Part shown: in pieces, positions 1 through 6,867 of the stretch | How the letters are laid out: every line of letters starts with the position of its first letter | How positions within the stretch are numbered: the stretch's first letter is position 1 | DNA from: Candidatus Shapirobacteria bacterium | Lineage (GTDB): Bacteria > Patescibacteriota > Microgenomatia > UBA12405 | DNA length: 33,160 nt | Assembly (NCBI GenBank): GCA_028700345.1 | Contig: JAQVSW010000001.1 | Span: forward strand, 1 to 33,160 | Reading direction: 5' to 3' | The notes under the pieces: model-generated | What the model saw: only the letters and a program-made list of their open reading frames with translations | Told to the model about the DNA's origin: nothing | Database searches by the model: none | Translations under genes and position numbers: made by a program

Positions 1-1202
1 ATATATTTCTCAAAAATTAAATTTATTGCCTCATTAAATCTCAATTCATCAACAAGTTTTACGAAGTCTCCCTTGTCAAAGGGAGATTTAGAGGGATTGA
101 GGTTACTGATTTTTAAGCCTTCTCCTAGTTTACAAATTCTAGAAACCAAATTTCCTAAATTATTAGCTAAATCTGCATTATATTTTTCTTTAAATCTTTC
201 AATTCCCACATCAGAATCATTATCACTCGGAAAAGATCTGGCAATTAAATATCTAGTTCCGTCTACTCCAAATAAATCAACTAGCTGCCCAGGTGAAATG
301 ACATTACCAAGTGATTTTGACATTTTTTGACCATCAATCATATAAAAACTATGAGTATAAGTTTTTTTGGGTATTTCGATCTCGGCCGATAAAAGCATCG
401 CTTGCCAAATTACATTGTGAAACCACATTATCTCTTTCCCCAAAATATGCAAATTTGCTGGCCAGAAATCTTTTTTGTTTTCCAAAAACTGAGTAGCGCT
501 GTAGTAATTTATCAGAGCGTCAAACCACACATAAATAGTTTGAGTTTTATCCCAAGGCAAGGGGATTCCCCAGCTCACACTTTCTCTAGATAGCGAAATA
601 TCATTAACTCCTGCTTTTAGTTTAGCCAATACTTCCGTCTTTTTACTTCCAGGAAACACATAATTACATTTATCATCTTCAATCAAATTGATTATTTGGG
701 GAATATATTTTGACAATTTAAAAAACCAATTTTCTTCAGATTTTTTTACTGTTTTTTCCGTAGGATGCAGTGGACAATGTCCATCAACCAAATCTGTCTC
801 GGTTAAAAACTTTTCACAGCCTATGCAGTACCAGCCTTCATATTTGGCCTTATAAACATCTCCTCTATCATAAATTTTTTGCATTAACTTTTTAACTATT
901 TTTTCGTGTCTTGGATCTGTGGTTCTAATAAAAAAATCATGACTGATATTTAAAGATTTCCAAGCTTCAGAAAATCGAGGCGCGATTTTATCGCAGTATT
1001 CTTTTGGACTTATACCTTCTTCCTGTGCGCACTCGGCAACTTTTTGTCCATGTTCATCGGTTCCTGTCAAGAAAAAAACCTCTTCTCCATTTTGTCGATG
1101 AAGTCTAGCGATAATATCTGCTGCGATTGTAGTACAGGTATGACCGATATGAGGAATATCATTTATATAGTAAATGGGAGTAGTAACATAAAACTTCTTC
1201 AT
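1..1202 (-). CDS. metG: methionyl-tRNA synthetase, C-terminal part outside window
   Basis: Class I aminoacyl-tRNA synthetase that charges tRNA-Met with methionine in the cytoplasm. I translated the minus strand from the ATG at 1202; about 400 codons stay open to the window edge. Residues 18-21 are HIGH and residues 293-297 are KMSKS, the two ATP-site signatures. A single zinc knuckle is formed by C126, C129, C143 and H146, nearly the same spacing as the one-knuckle MetRS of Thermus thermophilus. The helical anticodon-binding domain begins just before the edge. The gene follows rpsT by 14 nt and is probably cotranscribed with it. A short palindromic element at 64-89 is read in frame (residues about 371-380) between the catalytic and anticodon-binding parts. 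Identity is certain; only the C-terminus is missing. Confidence 0.96.
   Translation of the reverse strand, partial: MKKFYVTTPIYYINDIPHIGHTCTTIAADIIARLHRQNGEEVFFLTGTDEHGQKVAECAQEEGISPKEYCDKIAPRFSEAWKSLNISHDFFIRTTDPRHEKIVKKLMQKIYDRGDVYKAKYEGWYCIGCEKFLTETDLVDGHCPLHPTEKTVKKSEENWFFKLSKYIPQIINLIEDDKCNYVFPGSKKTEVLAKLKAGVNDISLSRESVSWGIPLPWDKTQTIYVWFDALINYYSATQFLENKKDFWPANLHILGKEIMWFHNVIWQAMLLSAEIEIPKKTYTHSFYMIDGQKMSKSLGNVISPGQLVDLFGVDGTRYLIARSFPSDNDSDVGIERFKEKYNADLANNLGNLVSRICKLGEGLKISNLNPSKSPFDKGDFVKLVDELRFNEAINLIFEKY
64..89. repeat. palindromic element read in frame inside metG
   Basis: Arms at 64-74 and 79-89 pair over 11 positions (ten Watson-Crick, one G-T) around the 4-nt loop GTCA. On the metG strand the element and its flank translate as SPFDKGDF preceded by NPSK. 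From memory, similar SPFxKGG/D-type translations of a short palindromic repeat occur inside many unrelated bacterial proteins. No second copy was noticed in this window. Confidence 0.55.
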
Positions 1203-1216
1203 TACCCTATTCTACC

Positions 1217-1537
1217 TTATTTCTTGACAATTTTTGTACCTTTAGCTGGTTTTTTGACGATTTTCTTTTTAACTTTCTTTTTAATTATCTTTTTTTCGGC
1301 CTCTTTGCCTACTTTTTTAGAATATCTCATTTTCAATCTCGCTACTTTATTTTTTGAAAATAAATGTTTTTTTTCAGCCTTATCGAGAATTGATTGCACC
1401 TCTGAAAAATTTTTCTTTTCTGGCTTCGCCAAAAAAACTTTAACAATTTCTTTTAACTTTTTTTTGAAAGCCGAGTTAATTTTTTTATTTTTAATCGATT
1501 TTCTAAGTGATTTTTTTGCTGATCTTCCAATTGGCAT
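1217..1537 (-). CDS. rpsT: 30S ribosomal protein bS20 with lysine-rich C-terminal extension
   Basis: Primary 16S rRNA-binding protein of the small ribosomal subunit. The 106-aa product is strongly basic and shows the bS20 pattern: an N-terminal SAKKSLRKS segment, a three-helix body, and the late block LDKAEKKHLFSKNKVARLKMR that corresponds to the DKAAKKGxIHKNKAARxKSR region of known S20 proteins. Typical bS20 is about 85-90 aa; here roughly 25 extra residues, mostly Lys with Ile/Val/Pro, extend the C-terminus. The ATG at 1537 lies 7 nt downstream of a good -10 box, so the message is probably leaderless. It is the first gene of a minus-strand unit with metG, and murJ diverges from it 53 nt away. 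Confidence 0.93.
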   Translation of the reverse strand: MPIGRSAKKSLRKSIKNKKINSAFKKKLKEIVKVFLAKPEKKNFSEVQSILDKAEKKHLFSKNKVARLKMRYSKKVGKEAEKKIIKKKVKKKIVKKPAKGTKIVKK

Positions 1538-1544
1538 AAGTCGT

Positions 1545-1573
1545 ATTTTATCCTATCGCCAATCTATTTACAA
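1545..1573 (-). promoter_or_regulatory. rpsT-metG promoter, leaderless type
   Basis: Read on the minus strand, -35 TTGTAA (1568-1573) and -10 TAAAAT (1545-1550) are separated by exactly 17 nt. Only 7 nt separate the -10 box from the rpsT ATG, so transcription should begin at or next to the start codon. No Shine-Dalgarno motif is present. Confidence 0.65.
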
Positions 1574-1584
1574 TAATTTACAAT
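1556..1584 (+). promoter_or_regulatory. murJ promoter, leaderless type
   Basis: -10 TACAAT (1579-1584) ends 6 nt before the murJ ATG. The hexamer 17 nt upstream, TCGCCA (1556-1561), matches the -35 consensus at 4 of 6 positions. It overlaps the divergent rpsT promoter. Confidence 0.45.
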
Positions 1585-1586
1585 AA
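1567..1586. repeat. 10-bp tandem direct repeat in divergent promoter
   Basis: TTTACAATAA occurs twice in immediate tandem (1567-1576 and 1577-1586). The first copy contains the rpsT -35 hexamer and the second contains the murJ -10 hexamer. Both copies are exact. Confidence 0.85.
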
Positions 1587-1590
1587 GGCT

Positions 1591-3198
1591 ATGTTGCTAA
1601 GTCTTCGATTTCATTCTTTTACTCAAAAGCGCCAAAAAAGTATTTTCTCAGCTACTGTCGTTTTGGCGATTACTTTTGCCCTTTCCGCTATTTTGGGTTT
1701 CCTCAGAACTCGCCTACTTTATTCATTCTTTTTTAAATGTTGCATTCTTGAGCTTGATGCTTACAACGCTGCTTTTCGAATTCCTGATTTAATTTTTAAA
1801 CTTTTGGTAACCGGTGCTCTTTCTGCCTCTTTTATCCCTGTCTTTAGCAGTTATTTACACAAAGATAAAAAAGAAGCCTATAAAATGGCCTCTTCGGTCA
1901 TTAATTTGCTTTTATTATTTTTTATCGGCGTCTCAATTGTTGCGTTTATCTTTGCCCACCCTCTTTCCGAGCTCATTGCCAAAGGTTTTTCTCCTTATCA
2001 AATTGATTTAATGTCTAATTTAAGTCGAATTCTTCTTATTGCTCAAATATTTTTTCTCATTAGTAATTTTTTAACTGCCATTCTTCAGGTTAATCAAACA
2101 TTTATTATTTCTGCCCTGTCTCCCATCGTTTACAATCTCTTCATTATTCTCAGTATTTATACTCTAGCTCCAACATTTGCTATTTATGGAGTTGCTTGGG
2201 GGGTCGTAATTGGCGCCTTTTTCCACATGGCTATTCAAATTCCTTCGATTAGGAGACTTGGCTTTGTTTATTCCAAAATTGCCAGCTTTAAACTTAGTGG
2301 AGTAAAAGAAATTGTTCATTTGATGATTCCCAGGACCTTGTCTTTAGGATTGGCCGAAATAGAAAATACAGTTACCTTATTTTTTGCCTCGAGTTTAAGT
2401 GCTGGTTCAATCTCGCTTTTAAATTTGGCTCTCCAATTAATGTATCTTCCTAGTCGTATTTTTGGAACTACCGTTGGCCAGGCCTCTTTACCTGTACTTT
2501 CAAAAAATATTGCCAAAAATCAACTCAATTTGTTTCGAGAAACCGTTAGAAATACAATTTTACAGAGCCTTTTTATTGCCTTCCCGGTTGGAGTTTTAAT
2601 TTTAATCAATCGCCTGCCTATTGTTCGCTTGGCTTTCGGCAGTCGGCAGTTTCCCTGGTCCGCCACTCTATTAACTGCTCGGACTTTGGCTTTTTTAACT
2701 CCCGCCATTATCTGTCAAGCCGTTATTCAAATTTTAATTCGTTCTTTTTATGCTCTACATGACACCAAAACTCCTTTAAAAATATCTAGTATTTCTCTGT
2801 TTTTTAATGTTATTTCCAGTTATTTTTTTGTTAAATTCACTACTCTAGGTATTGTTGGCTTAGCCATTAGTGCCTCCATCACAAACATTATTCAATGTTT
2901 CGGCCTCTTTGCTTTATTTGTCTGGCGAGTTGATGGTCAAGGCTGGGAAAAAATGTTTTTTTCTTTTAGTCGTATTGTTTTAAGTTCAATTTTTTGTGGC
3001 TTAACCTCCTGGCTAACTCTTCGTTTCTTTGATCTTTTTATCTTAGATACCAGTAAAACTTTAAATGTTATATTAATTTTTGGAATTTCAGTTGTTTCTG
3101 GTCTCTTTTCCTTCTTAATTTCCGCTTGGCTTTTTCATTCTCCTGAGTATCTTCGATTCAAGTCTTATTTCCTTCGATTCTTTCATTTTCTTTCTTAG
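1591..3198 (+). CDS. murJ: MurJ/MviN-family lipid II flippase
   Basis: Polytopic membrane protein of the MOP exporter superfamily that moves lipid II across the cytoplasmic membrane for peptidoglycan synthesis. The 535-aa product is close to the usual MurJ length and is almost entirely hydrophobic segments joined by short basic loops. The N-terminal part has the family pattern: a first helix ending in GFLRTRLLYSFF, then LDAYNAAFRIPDLIF and the GALSASFIPVF segment. The ATG at 1591 is preceded by a -10 box 6 nt upstream. The next gene starts 26 nt after its stop. Together with the FemAB homologue at 18074 it indicates a peptidoglycan-containing cell wall. Confidence 0.93.
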   Translation: MLLSLRFHSFTQKRQKSIFSATVVLAITFALSAILGFLRTRLLYSFFFKCCILELDAYNAAFRIPDLIFKLLVTGALSASFIPVFSSYLHKDKKEAYKMASSVINLLLLFFIGVSIVAFIFAHPLSELIAKGFSPYQIDLMSNLSRILLIAQIFFLISNFLTAILQVNQTFIISALSPIVYNLFIILSIYTLAPTFAIYGVAWGVVIGAFFHMAIQIPSIRRLGFVYSKIASFKLSGVKEIVHLMIPRTLSLGLAEIENTVTLFFASSLSAGSISLLNLALQLMYLPSRIFGTTVGQASLPVLSKNIAKNQLNLFRETVRNTILQSLFIAFPVGVLILINRLPIVRLAFGSRQFPWSATLLTARTLAFLTPAIICQAVIQILIRSFYALHDTKTPLKISSISLFFNVISSYFFVKFTTLGIVGLAISASITNIIQCFGLFALFVWRVDGQGWEKMFFSFSRIVLSSIFCGLTSWLTLRFFDLFILDTSKTLNVILIFGISVVSGLFSFLISAWLFHSPEYLRFKSYFLRFFHFLS

Positions 3199-3209
3199 GC
3201 ATTTTTGTT

Positions 3210-3215
3210 TATACT
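3210..3215 (+). promoter_or_regulatory. possible -10 box for the PilN-like operon
   Basis: TATACT lies 9 nt before the ATG at 3225, in the only real gap (26 nt) before the nine-gene operon. No convincing -35 hexamer is seen at 16-18 nt, so this could also be read-through from murJ. Confidence 0.3.
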
Positions 3216-3224
3216 GTTTATAGT

Positions 3225-3803
3225 ATGCCTGCTAAAAAGGAGATTTCCTTATTACCAAACGAAGAAAACCTAAACACCTTTTCGGCCCGTTTTCTTAGAT
3301 GGGTTACCAGCGTGGGTCGAGTTGTGATTGTTTTTGTTGAGCTGATAGTAATTGGTGCTTTTTTATCTAGATTCTGGTTAGATAGAAAAAATTCAGATTT
3401 ATCCGAAACTCTTCGTCAACAAAAGGCTATTTTAGGCAGTACTCAGGAATTTGAAAAGGATTATCTTTCTCTTCAAGGACGGTTAAAATTTATTAAAAAT
3501 TTTTATAAAACAGAGCCCAAATACGTCCAATCTTTATCCTCTTTAATTCAAAGTATTCCCGAAGGGATTTATTTTCAAAACATTAGTTTTAATAGTAGTG
3601 AAAAAACAAATATTATAACCGGTAGTGTTGAATCATTTTCTTATCAGGAAGACGCCATCATAGACTTTATTGTTAATCTCAAGCTAAATCCCGATATTAG
3701 TTCGGTTAACGTTCAAAAAATTGAGAAAAAAACTAAGGATAGTAAATTTTATTTGAGTCTATCCTTATCTTTTAAAAAAAATGACCTCTCAAGCTCCAAA
3801 TAA
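3225..3803 (+). CDS. PilN-like type IV pilus assembly-platform protein
   Basis: 192 aa. The N-terminus contains EISLLPNEE, like the cytoplasmic (I)NLLP motif by which PilN binds PilM. A single membrane helix follows at about residues 32-52, then a coiled-coil-like stretch (about 55-100) and a small alpha/beta domain. This is the PilN/Fimbrial assembly architecture; PilN and PilO form a membrane dimer that links the pilus motor to the envelope. It starts the nine-gene overlapping operon and overlaps the PilO-like gene by 23 nt. No PilM, PilB, PilC or pilin gene is in the window, so the system is either split across the genome or the pair has another task. Family call good, function inferred. 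Confidence 0.75.
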   Translation: MPAKKEISLLPNEENLNTFSARFLRWVTSVGRVVIVFVELIVIGAFLSRFWLDRKNSDLSETLRQQKAILGSTQEFEKDYLSLQGRLKFIKNFYKTEPKYVQSLSSLIQSIPEGIYFQNISFNSSEKTNIITGSVESFSYQEDAIIDFIVNLKLNPDISSVNVQKIEKKTKDSKFYLSLSLSFKKNDLSSSK

Positions 3804-4392
3804 TTTAAATATCTATTCCAGAGTTAGCCCTCTTCTCTCGTATTTATCAAAACAAAGTGAGAATAATAAATTTATTAAATCTGTTGAAATTAGCGCTACT
3901 TTTGTATTAATTTCTTTTTTTACTTTTTTTGCGATAAAACCAACCTTTTTAACAATTTCCAAGCTTGTTGGTGATATTAAAGCTAAAGAAATATTAGTCA
4001 AAGAATTAAAGGCAAAAATTAATAATGTGATTGTTTCTCAAGATCTTTTTTCGGAGGTTCAGGAAAAATACGCCTTAATTGAATCAAGCTTGCCTAGTAG
4101 CCCTCGTTTTTATCAAGCCGCCTCTCAAGTTGTTGGCTTGACTGAAAAAAACCAAATATATTTAGATAAGATAAATTACTCAATCACCGATTCCAATTAT
4201 TATTCCACCAGTATTAGCACCTCTTCTTCATTTTTATCTGCAACCTCTCTTTTATCTGAACTTCTTCAAAATCGACGACTTTTCCAAATTGATCAAATTT
4301 CTTTTTCACTTGAAAAAGACACTGGAAGCAAAATGATAAATATAAACTTGCCTTTAAAGATTTATTACTGGCCCAATAATGTCCAAAATTAA
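3781..4392 (+). CDS. PilO-like membrane protein
   Basis: 203 aa with a cytoplasmic N-terminal tail, one membrane helix at about residues 36-56, a predicted coiled coil (about 58-100), and a C-terminal alpha/beta domain. This matches PilO, the partner of PilN in the type IV pilus inner-membrane platform. Sequence similarity is weak, as is usual for PilO, so position directly after a PilN-like gene with a 23-nt overlap carries much of the weight. It overlaps the following small gene by 14 nt, which implies translational coupling. A generic GspL/GspM-like membrane protein is the alternative. Confidence 0.65.
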   Translation: MTSQAPNNLNIYSRVSPLLSYLSKQSENNKFIKSVEISATFVLISFFTFFAIKPTFLTISKLVGDIKAKEILVKELKAKINNVIVSQDLFSEVQEKYALIESSLPSSPRFYQAASQVVGLTEKNQIYLDKINYSITDSNYYSTSISTSSSFLSATSLLSELLQNRRLFQIDQISFSLEKDTGSKMININLPLKIYYWPNNVQN

Positions 4393-4639
4393 ACTTTCAA
4401 AATATCTGGTTTTGATAAGTATTTTTACTTTTATTGCCATTTTTTTCTCTGTTGTCTCCCAAAGTTACAACAATTTAATTAAATCAACCGAGGAAAATCA
4501 AAACAACCCCCTTATTCGTTCTGTCTCTCCCGATCTTGACATTGATGTTCTTGATGAGATTGAAAAAAGGCAAGAAGTGATATTGTTAGAAACAGAAAAC
4601 TCCATCGAGGCAGAGAGTCAAGTTGAACCAGCCTTATGA
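4379..4639 (+). CDS. small single-pass membrane protein of unknown function
   Basis: 86 aa: a short basic N-terminus, one hydrophobic segment at about residues 9-28, then a polar, acidic tail rich in Glu, Asn and Ser. I do not recognise a family. It overlaps the PilO-like gene by 14 nt and the following surface-protein gene by 4 nt (ATGA), so it is very likely translated. By position it could be a PilP-like accessory subunit, but no PilP motif or lipobox is visible. Confidence 0.6.
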   Translation: MSKIKLSKYLVLISIFTFIAIFFSVVSQSYNNLIKSTEENQNNPLIRSVSPDLDIDVLDEIEKRQEVILLETENSIEAESQVEPAL

Positions 4640-5877
4640 AGGATAAAAAATTCCCAACTATTTTTGGAATCATTCTTCTTTTAATTATCTTATTTTTAGG
4701 TGTTTTTCTCTCCACTCAAAAAACAAGTTTAAATTCAAAAGCCAGTGTTTCTTGTGAGCCTATAAATACTCAAATAACCAATCTTACTGATAAATCTTTT
4801 GATTTTTCTTTTACCACTTCTTCTCCCTGTAGTGCTACCCTAACAATCAATAATATTCTTTATCAGGATGTTTCACTTTCTTTAACTACTCATTATTACA
4901 AGATTTTTAATCTTTCTCCCAAAACTGATTATAAATTCAGTCTTATTTCCGGTTCAACCACCTATTCCAGACCTGAATATTCTCTTACCACTGCCACAAA
5001 ACCAAATTCACCACCTCCCTCATCAAATTTAGCTTGGGGAAAAATAATTGATAAAAGCAACAAAGCTGTTTCTGGTGCCATAATTTATCTTACTCTTCCC
5101 GGCAGTCAAGCTCTTTCTGCCTTTTCCAATAAAGATGGTAACTGGAATATTTCTCTCGCTTCTAGTTTTAATGAGCAAAAAACCGATTGGTTTTCTCCCT
5201 CTTCGATTGTTGATGAAGAAATAATTGTCTATTCACCTGATGGTCAGTTAACTCAGGTTACTAATCAATCAGATCGAAACGATCCAGTTCCAGATATTAT
5301 TATCGGTCAAGATTATCTTTCTGTTATTCCCACCCCTCCCTCTTCATTTCAAAGCAGTTTAAATTCCTCTCAAATAGAGACCAGTTTAGCAAAATTAAGT
5401 ATTACCAGTCCTAAAGAAAATGAAACAATTTATACTTTAAAACCTGATATTTTTGGTCAAGGTCCAGCCAGTAATACCTTTCAATTAGATATAGATGGCA
5501 ATAAAGAAAATATCACCGTTTCCCCAAGTAATATTTGGAATTACTCTCCTTCTCAAAACTTATCACCTGGTTCTCATTTGTTAACATTAAATTTTCAAGG
5601 TGAAATTATAAGTCGTAATTTTGTAGTAGCTCAAACTAATGATTATCTTTCTTTTACCGCTACGCCTTCAGCCACTTTAATTCCCACTCAAGTTGTTATT
5701 CCCACGATTTTCGCTTCGCCAACTCCTATTATCCAGCCTACTTTAGTTCCTACTATCAGAACCGCCAAGCCTTCAACTACTTCCACTCTCTATGAAAGTG
5801 GTAATTCCCTGCCAACTTATTTAATATCGATTTTATCTATTTTATTTTTTGGTGTATCATTTTATTACTCTCATTAA
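4636..5877 (+). CDS. anchored surface protein with FnIII-like, carboxypeptidase-regulatory-like and Ig-like domains
   Basis: 413 aa, predicted extracellular. Order: N-terminal signal/anchor helix (about 8-26); an FnIII-like region (about 40-118) with two Cys at 40 and 65; a carboxypeptidase-regulatory-like domain (about 132-225) recognisable by WGKIIDKSNKAVSGAIIYLT and the later NKDGNWNIS; an Ig-like beta domain (about 252-332); a Thr/Pro/Ser-rich stalk (about 340-385); the motif ESG (387-389); and a final membrane helix (393-411). The C-terminal arrangement repeats in the next protein. It overlaps its upstream neighbour by 4 nt and its downstream neighbour by 1 nt (TAATG). Likely a cell-surface structural or adhesive protein; specific function unknown. 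Confidence 0.75.
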   Translation: MKDKKFPTIFGIILLLIILFLGVFLSTQKTSLNSKASVSCEPINTQITNLTDKSFDFSFTTSSPCSATLTINNILYQDVSLSLTTHYYKIFNLSPKTDYKFSLISGSTTYSRPEYSLTTATKPNSPPPSSNLAWGKIIDKSNKAVSGAIIYLTLPGSQALSAFSNKDGNWNISLASSFNEQKTDWFSPSSIVDEEIIVYSPDGQLTQVTNQSDRNDPVPDIIIGQDYLSVIPTPPSSFQSSLNSSQIETSLAKLSITSPKENETIYTLKPDIFGQGPASNTFQLDIDGNKENITVSPSNIWNYSPSQNLSPGSHLLTLNFQGEIISRNFVVAQTNDYLSFTATPSATLIPTQVVIPTIFASPTPIIQPTLVPTIRTAKPSTTSTLYESGNSLPTYLISILSILFFGVSFYYSH

Positions 5878-6866
5878 TGAAAAAATACGGTATTTTTAGT
5901 ATTCTATTTTTATTCCTTTCTTTGTTGGGGTCTCTTTATTTAGTCAAGATGAATCAAGATAATCGTAAGTATGCTCTAGATACTTATCGAGTCGACCCCC
6001 CAAACATTACTTTTACCTCCAATAAATCTGTCAAACTTTTTTTTACTACCAAAATTACTAATAATTCCTTTATTATTAAACTTCAGAATATAAATAATTC
6101 CAATGATATTATTACCCTTAGTACTGGCAATTCTCCAATGCCGATCAACACTACCCATATTTTTTCAAACATCTTAACTACCGGCTCTTCCCCAGCTACT
6201 TATCGTTTATCGGTTAAAGCCAGTCGTGATCTGTCTAACGCTTACGGCTGGGTGAATCCTAATTCTGGAGAAACTTGTGGAAAAAATAATAGCACCATAG
6301 TTCCTATTGGAGACGATATTAATCGGGCTCAACAAGAAGCAGATGGTCCTTTTCAAATTCAATGTTGGGCGGATGCCATCATTCCCGATGATACCCAAGA
6401 TTATGATTTTAATGATTGGTTAATGATTTTTGGATATGAAAAACCAATTGAAATTTCTCCAACTCCCACTAACACACCAGTTCCCACCGCCACCGGTACT
6501 CCTAAACCAACCAATACCCCCGTCCCCACTGCAACCAATATTCCTAAGCCCACCGCCACCAATACCCCCGTCCCCACTGCAACCAATACTCCTGCCCCTA
6601 CCGCCACCGGTACTCCTAAACCAACCAATACCCCCGTCCCCACTGCAACCAGTACTCCTAAGCCCACCGCCACTGGCACTCCTCAGCCTACTGCTACCAA
6701 TACGCCAATTCCGCCCACAAATACTCCTCTTCCAACCCAAGTCATTGCCCAGGGTCCTAGTCCAACTCGGATAATTTTACTTGAGTCCGGCATTGAATTT
6801 CCTTCCCAAATCTTAACTATCTTTGGTGGCATCATCACTCTTCTTGGATTTTTGATATTATTGTAG
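5877..6866 (+). CDS. anchored surface protein with long Thr/Pro-rich stalk
   Basis: 329 aa, predicted extracellular. A signal/anchor helix (about 5-23) is followed by a beta-rich domain (about 38-192) with two Cys (134, 163) and an acidic segment DDTQDYDFNDW near its end. Residues about 195-287 are a stalk built from TNTPVPTAT-like units. After it come ESG (303-305) and a terminal membrane helix (about 310-329). I do not recognise the globular domain. The start shares one base with the stop of the preceding gene, and the UbiA-family gene begins 1 nt after the stop. The stalk is a plausible O-glycosylation target for the neighbouring glycosyltransferases; that is inference. Confidence 0.75.
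   Translation: MKKYGIFSILFLFLSLLGSLYLVKMNQDNRKYALDTYRVDPPNITFTSNKSVKLFFTTKITNNSFIIKLQNINNSNDIITLSTGNSPMPINTTHIFSNILTTGSSPATYRLSVKASRDLSNAYGWVNPNSGETCGKNNSTIVPIGDDINRAQQEADGPFQIQCWADAIIPDDTQDYDFNDWLMIFGYEKPIEISPTPTNTPVPTATGTPKPTNTPVPTATNIPKPTATNTPVPTATNTPAPTATGTPKPTNTPVPTATSTPKPTATGTPQPTATNTPIPPTNTPLPTQVIAQGPSPTRIILLESGIEFPSQILTIFGGIITLLGFLILL
6459..6737 (+). repeat. degenerate tandem repeat encoding the Thr/Pro stalk
   Basis: About 280 nt of C-rich repetitive DNA inside the surface-protein gene. An identical 27-nt block occurs three times, at 6511-6537, 6559-6585 and 6625-6651, separated by related TP/TN/TA codon blocks; offsets between copies are 48 and 66 nt. GC content is far above the surrounding genes because Pro and Thr codons dominate. 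The long antisense open frames here are composition artefacts. Confidence 0.85.
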
Positions 6867-6867
6867 T

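Noticed and set aside
1044..1586. Plus-strand open frame of 180 codons opposite rpsT and the start of metG
   Set aside because: Lies opposite two well-supported genes; its Phe/Leu-rich translation is the complement of Lys-rich rpsT.
6459..6737. CRISPR-like appearance of repeated blocks
   Set aside because: Units are short, directly adjacent, in frame with Thr/Pro coding and lack unique spacers of constant length.
6401..6740. Two long antisense open frames (Val/Gly- and Gly/Ser-rich) and a Pro-rich plus-strand frame over the stalk region
   Set aside because: They are products of the C-rich repeat in the sense gene; their translations are simple-sequence and the sense gene has signal, domain and anchor in the right order.
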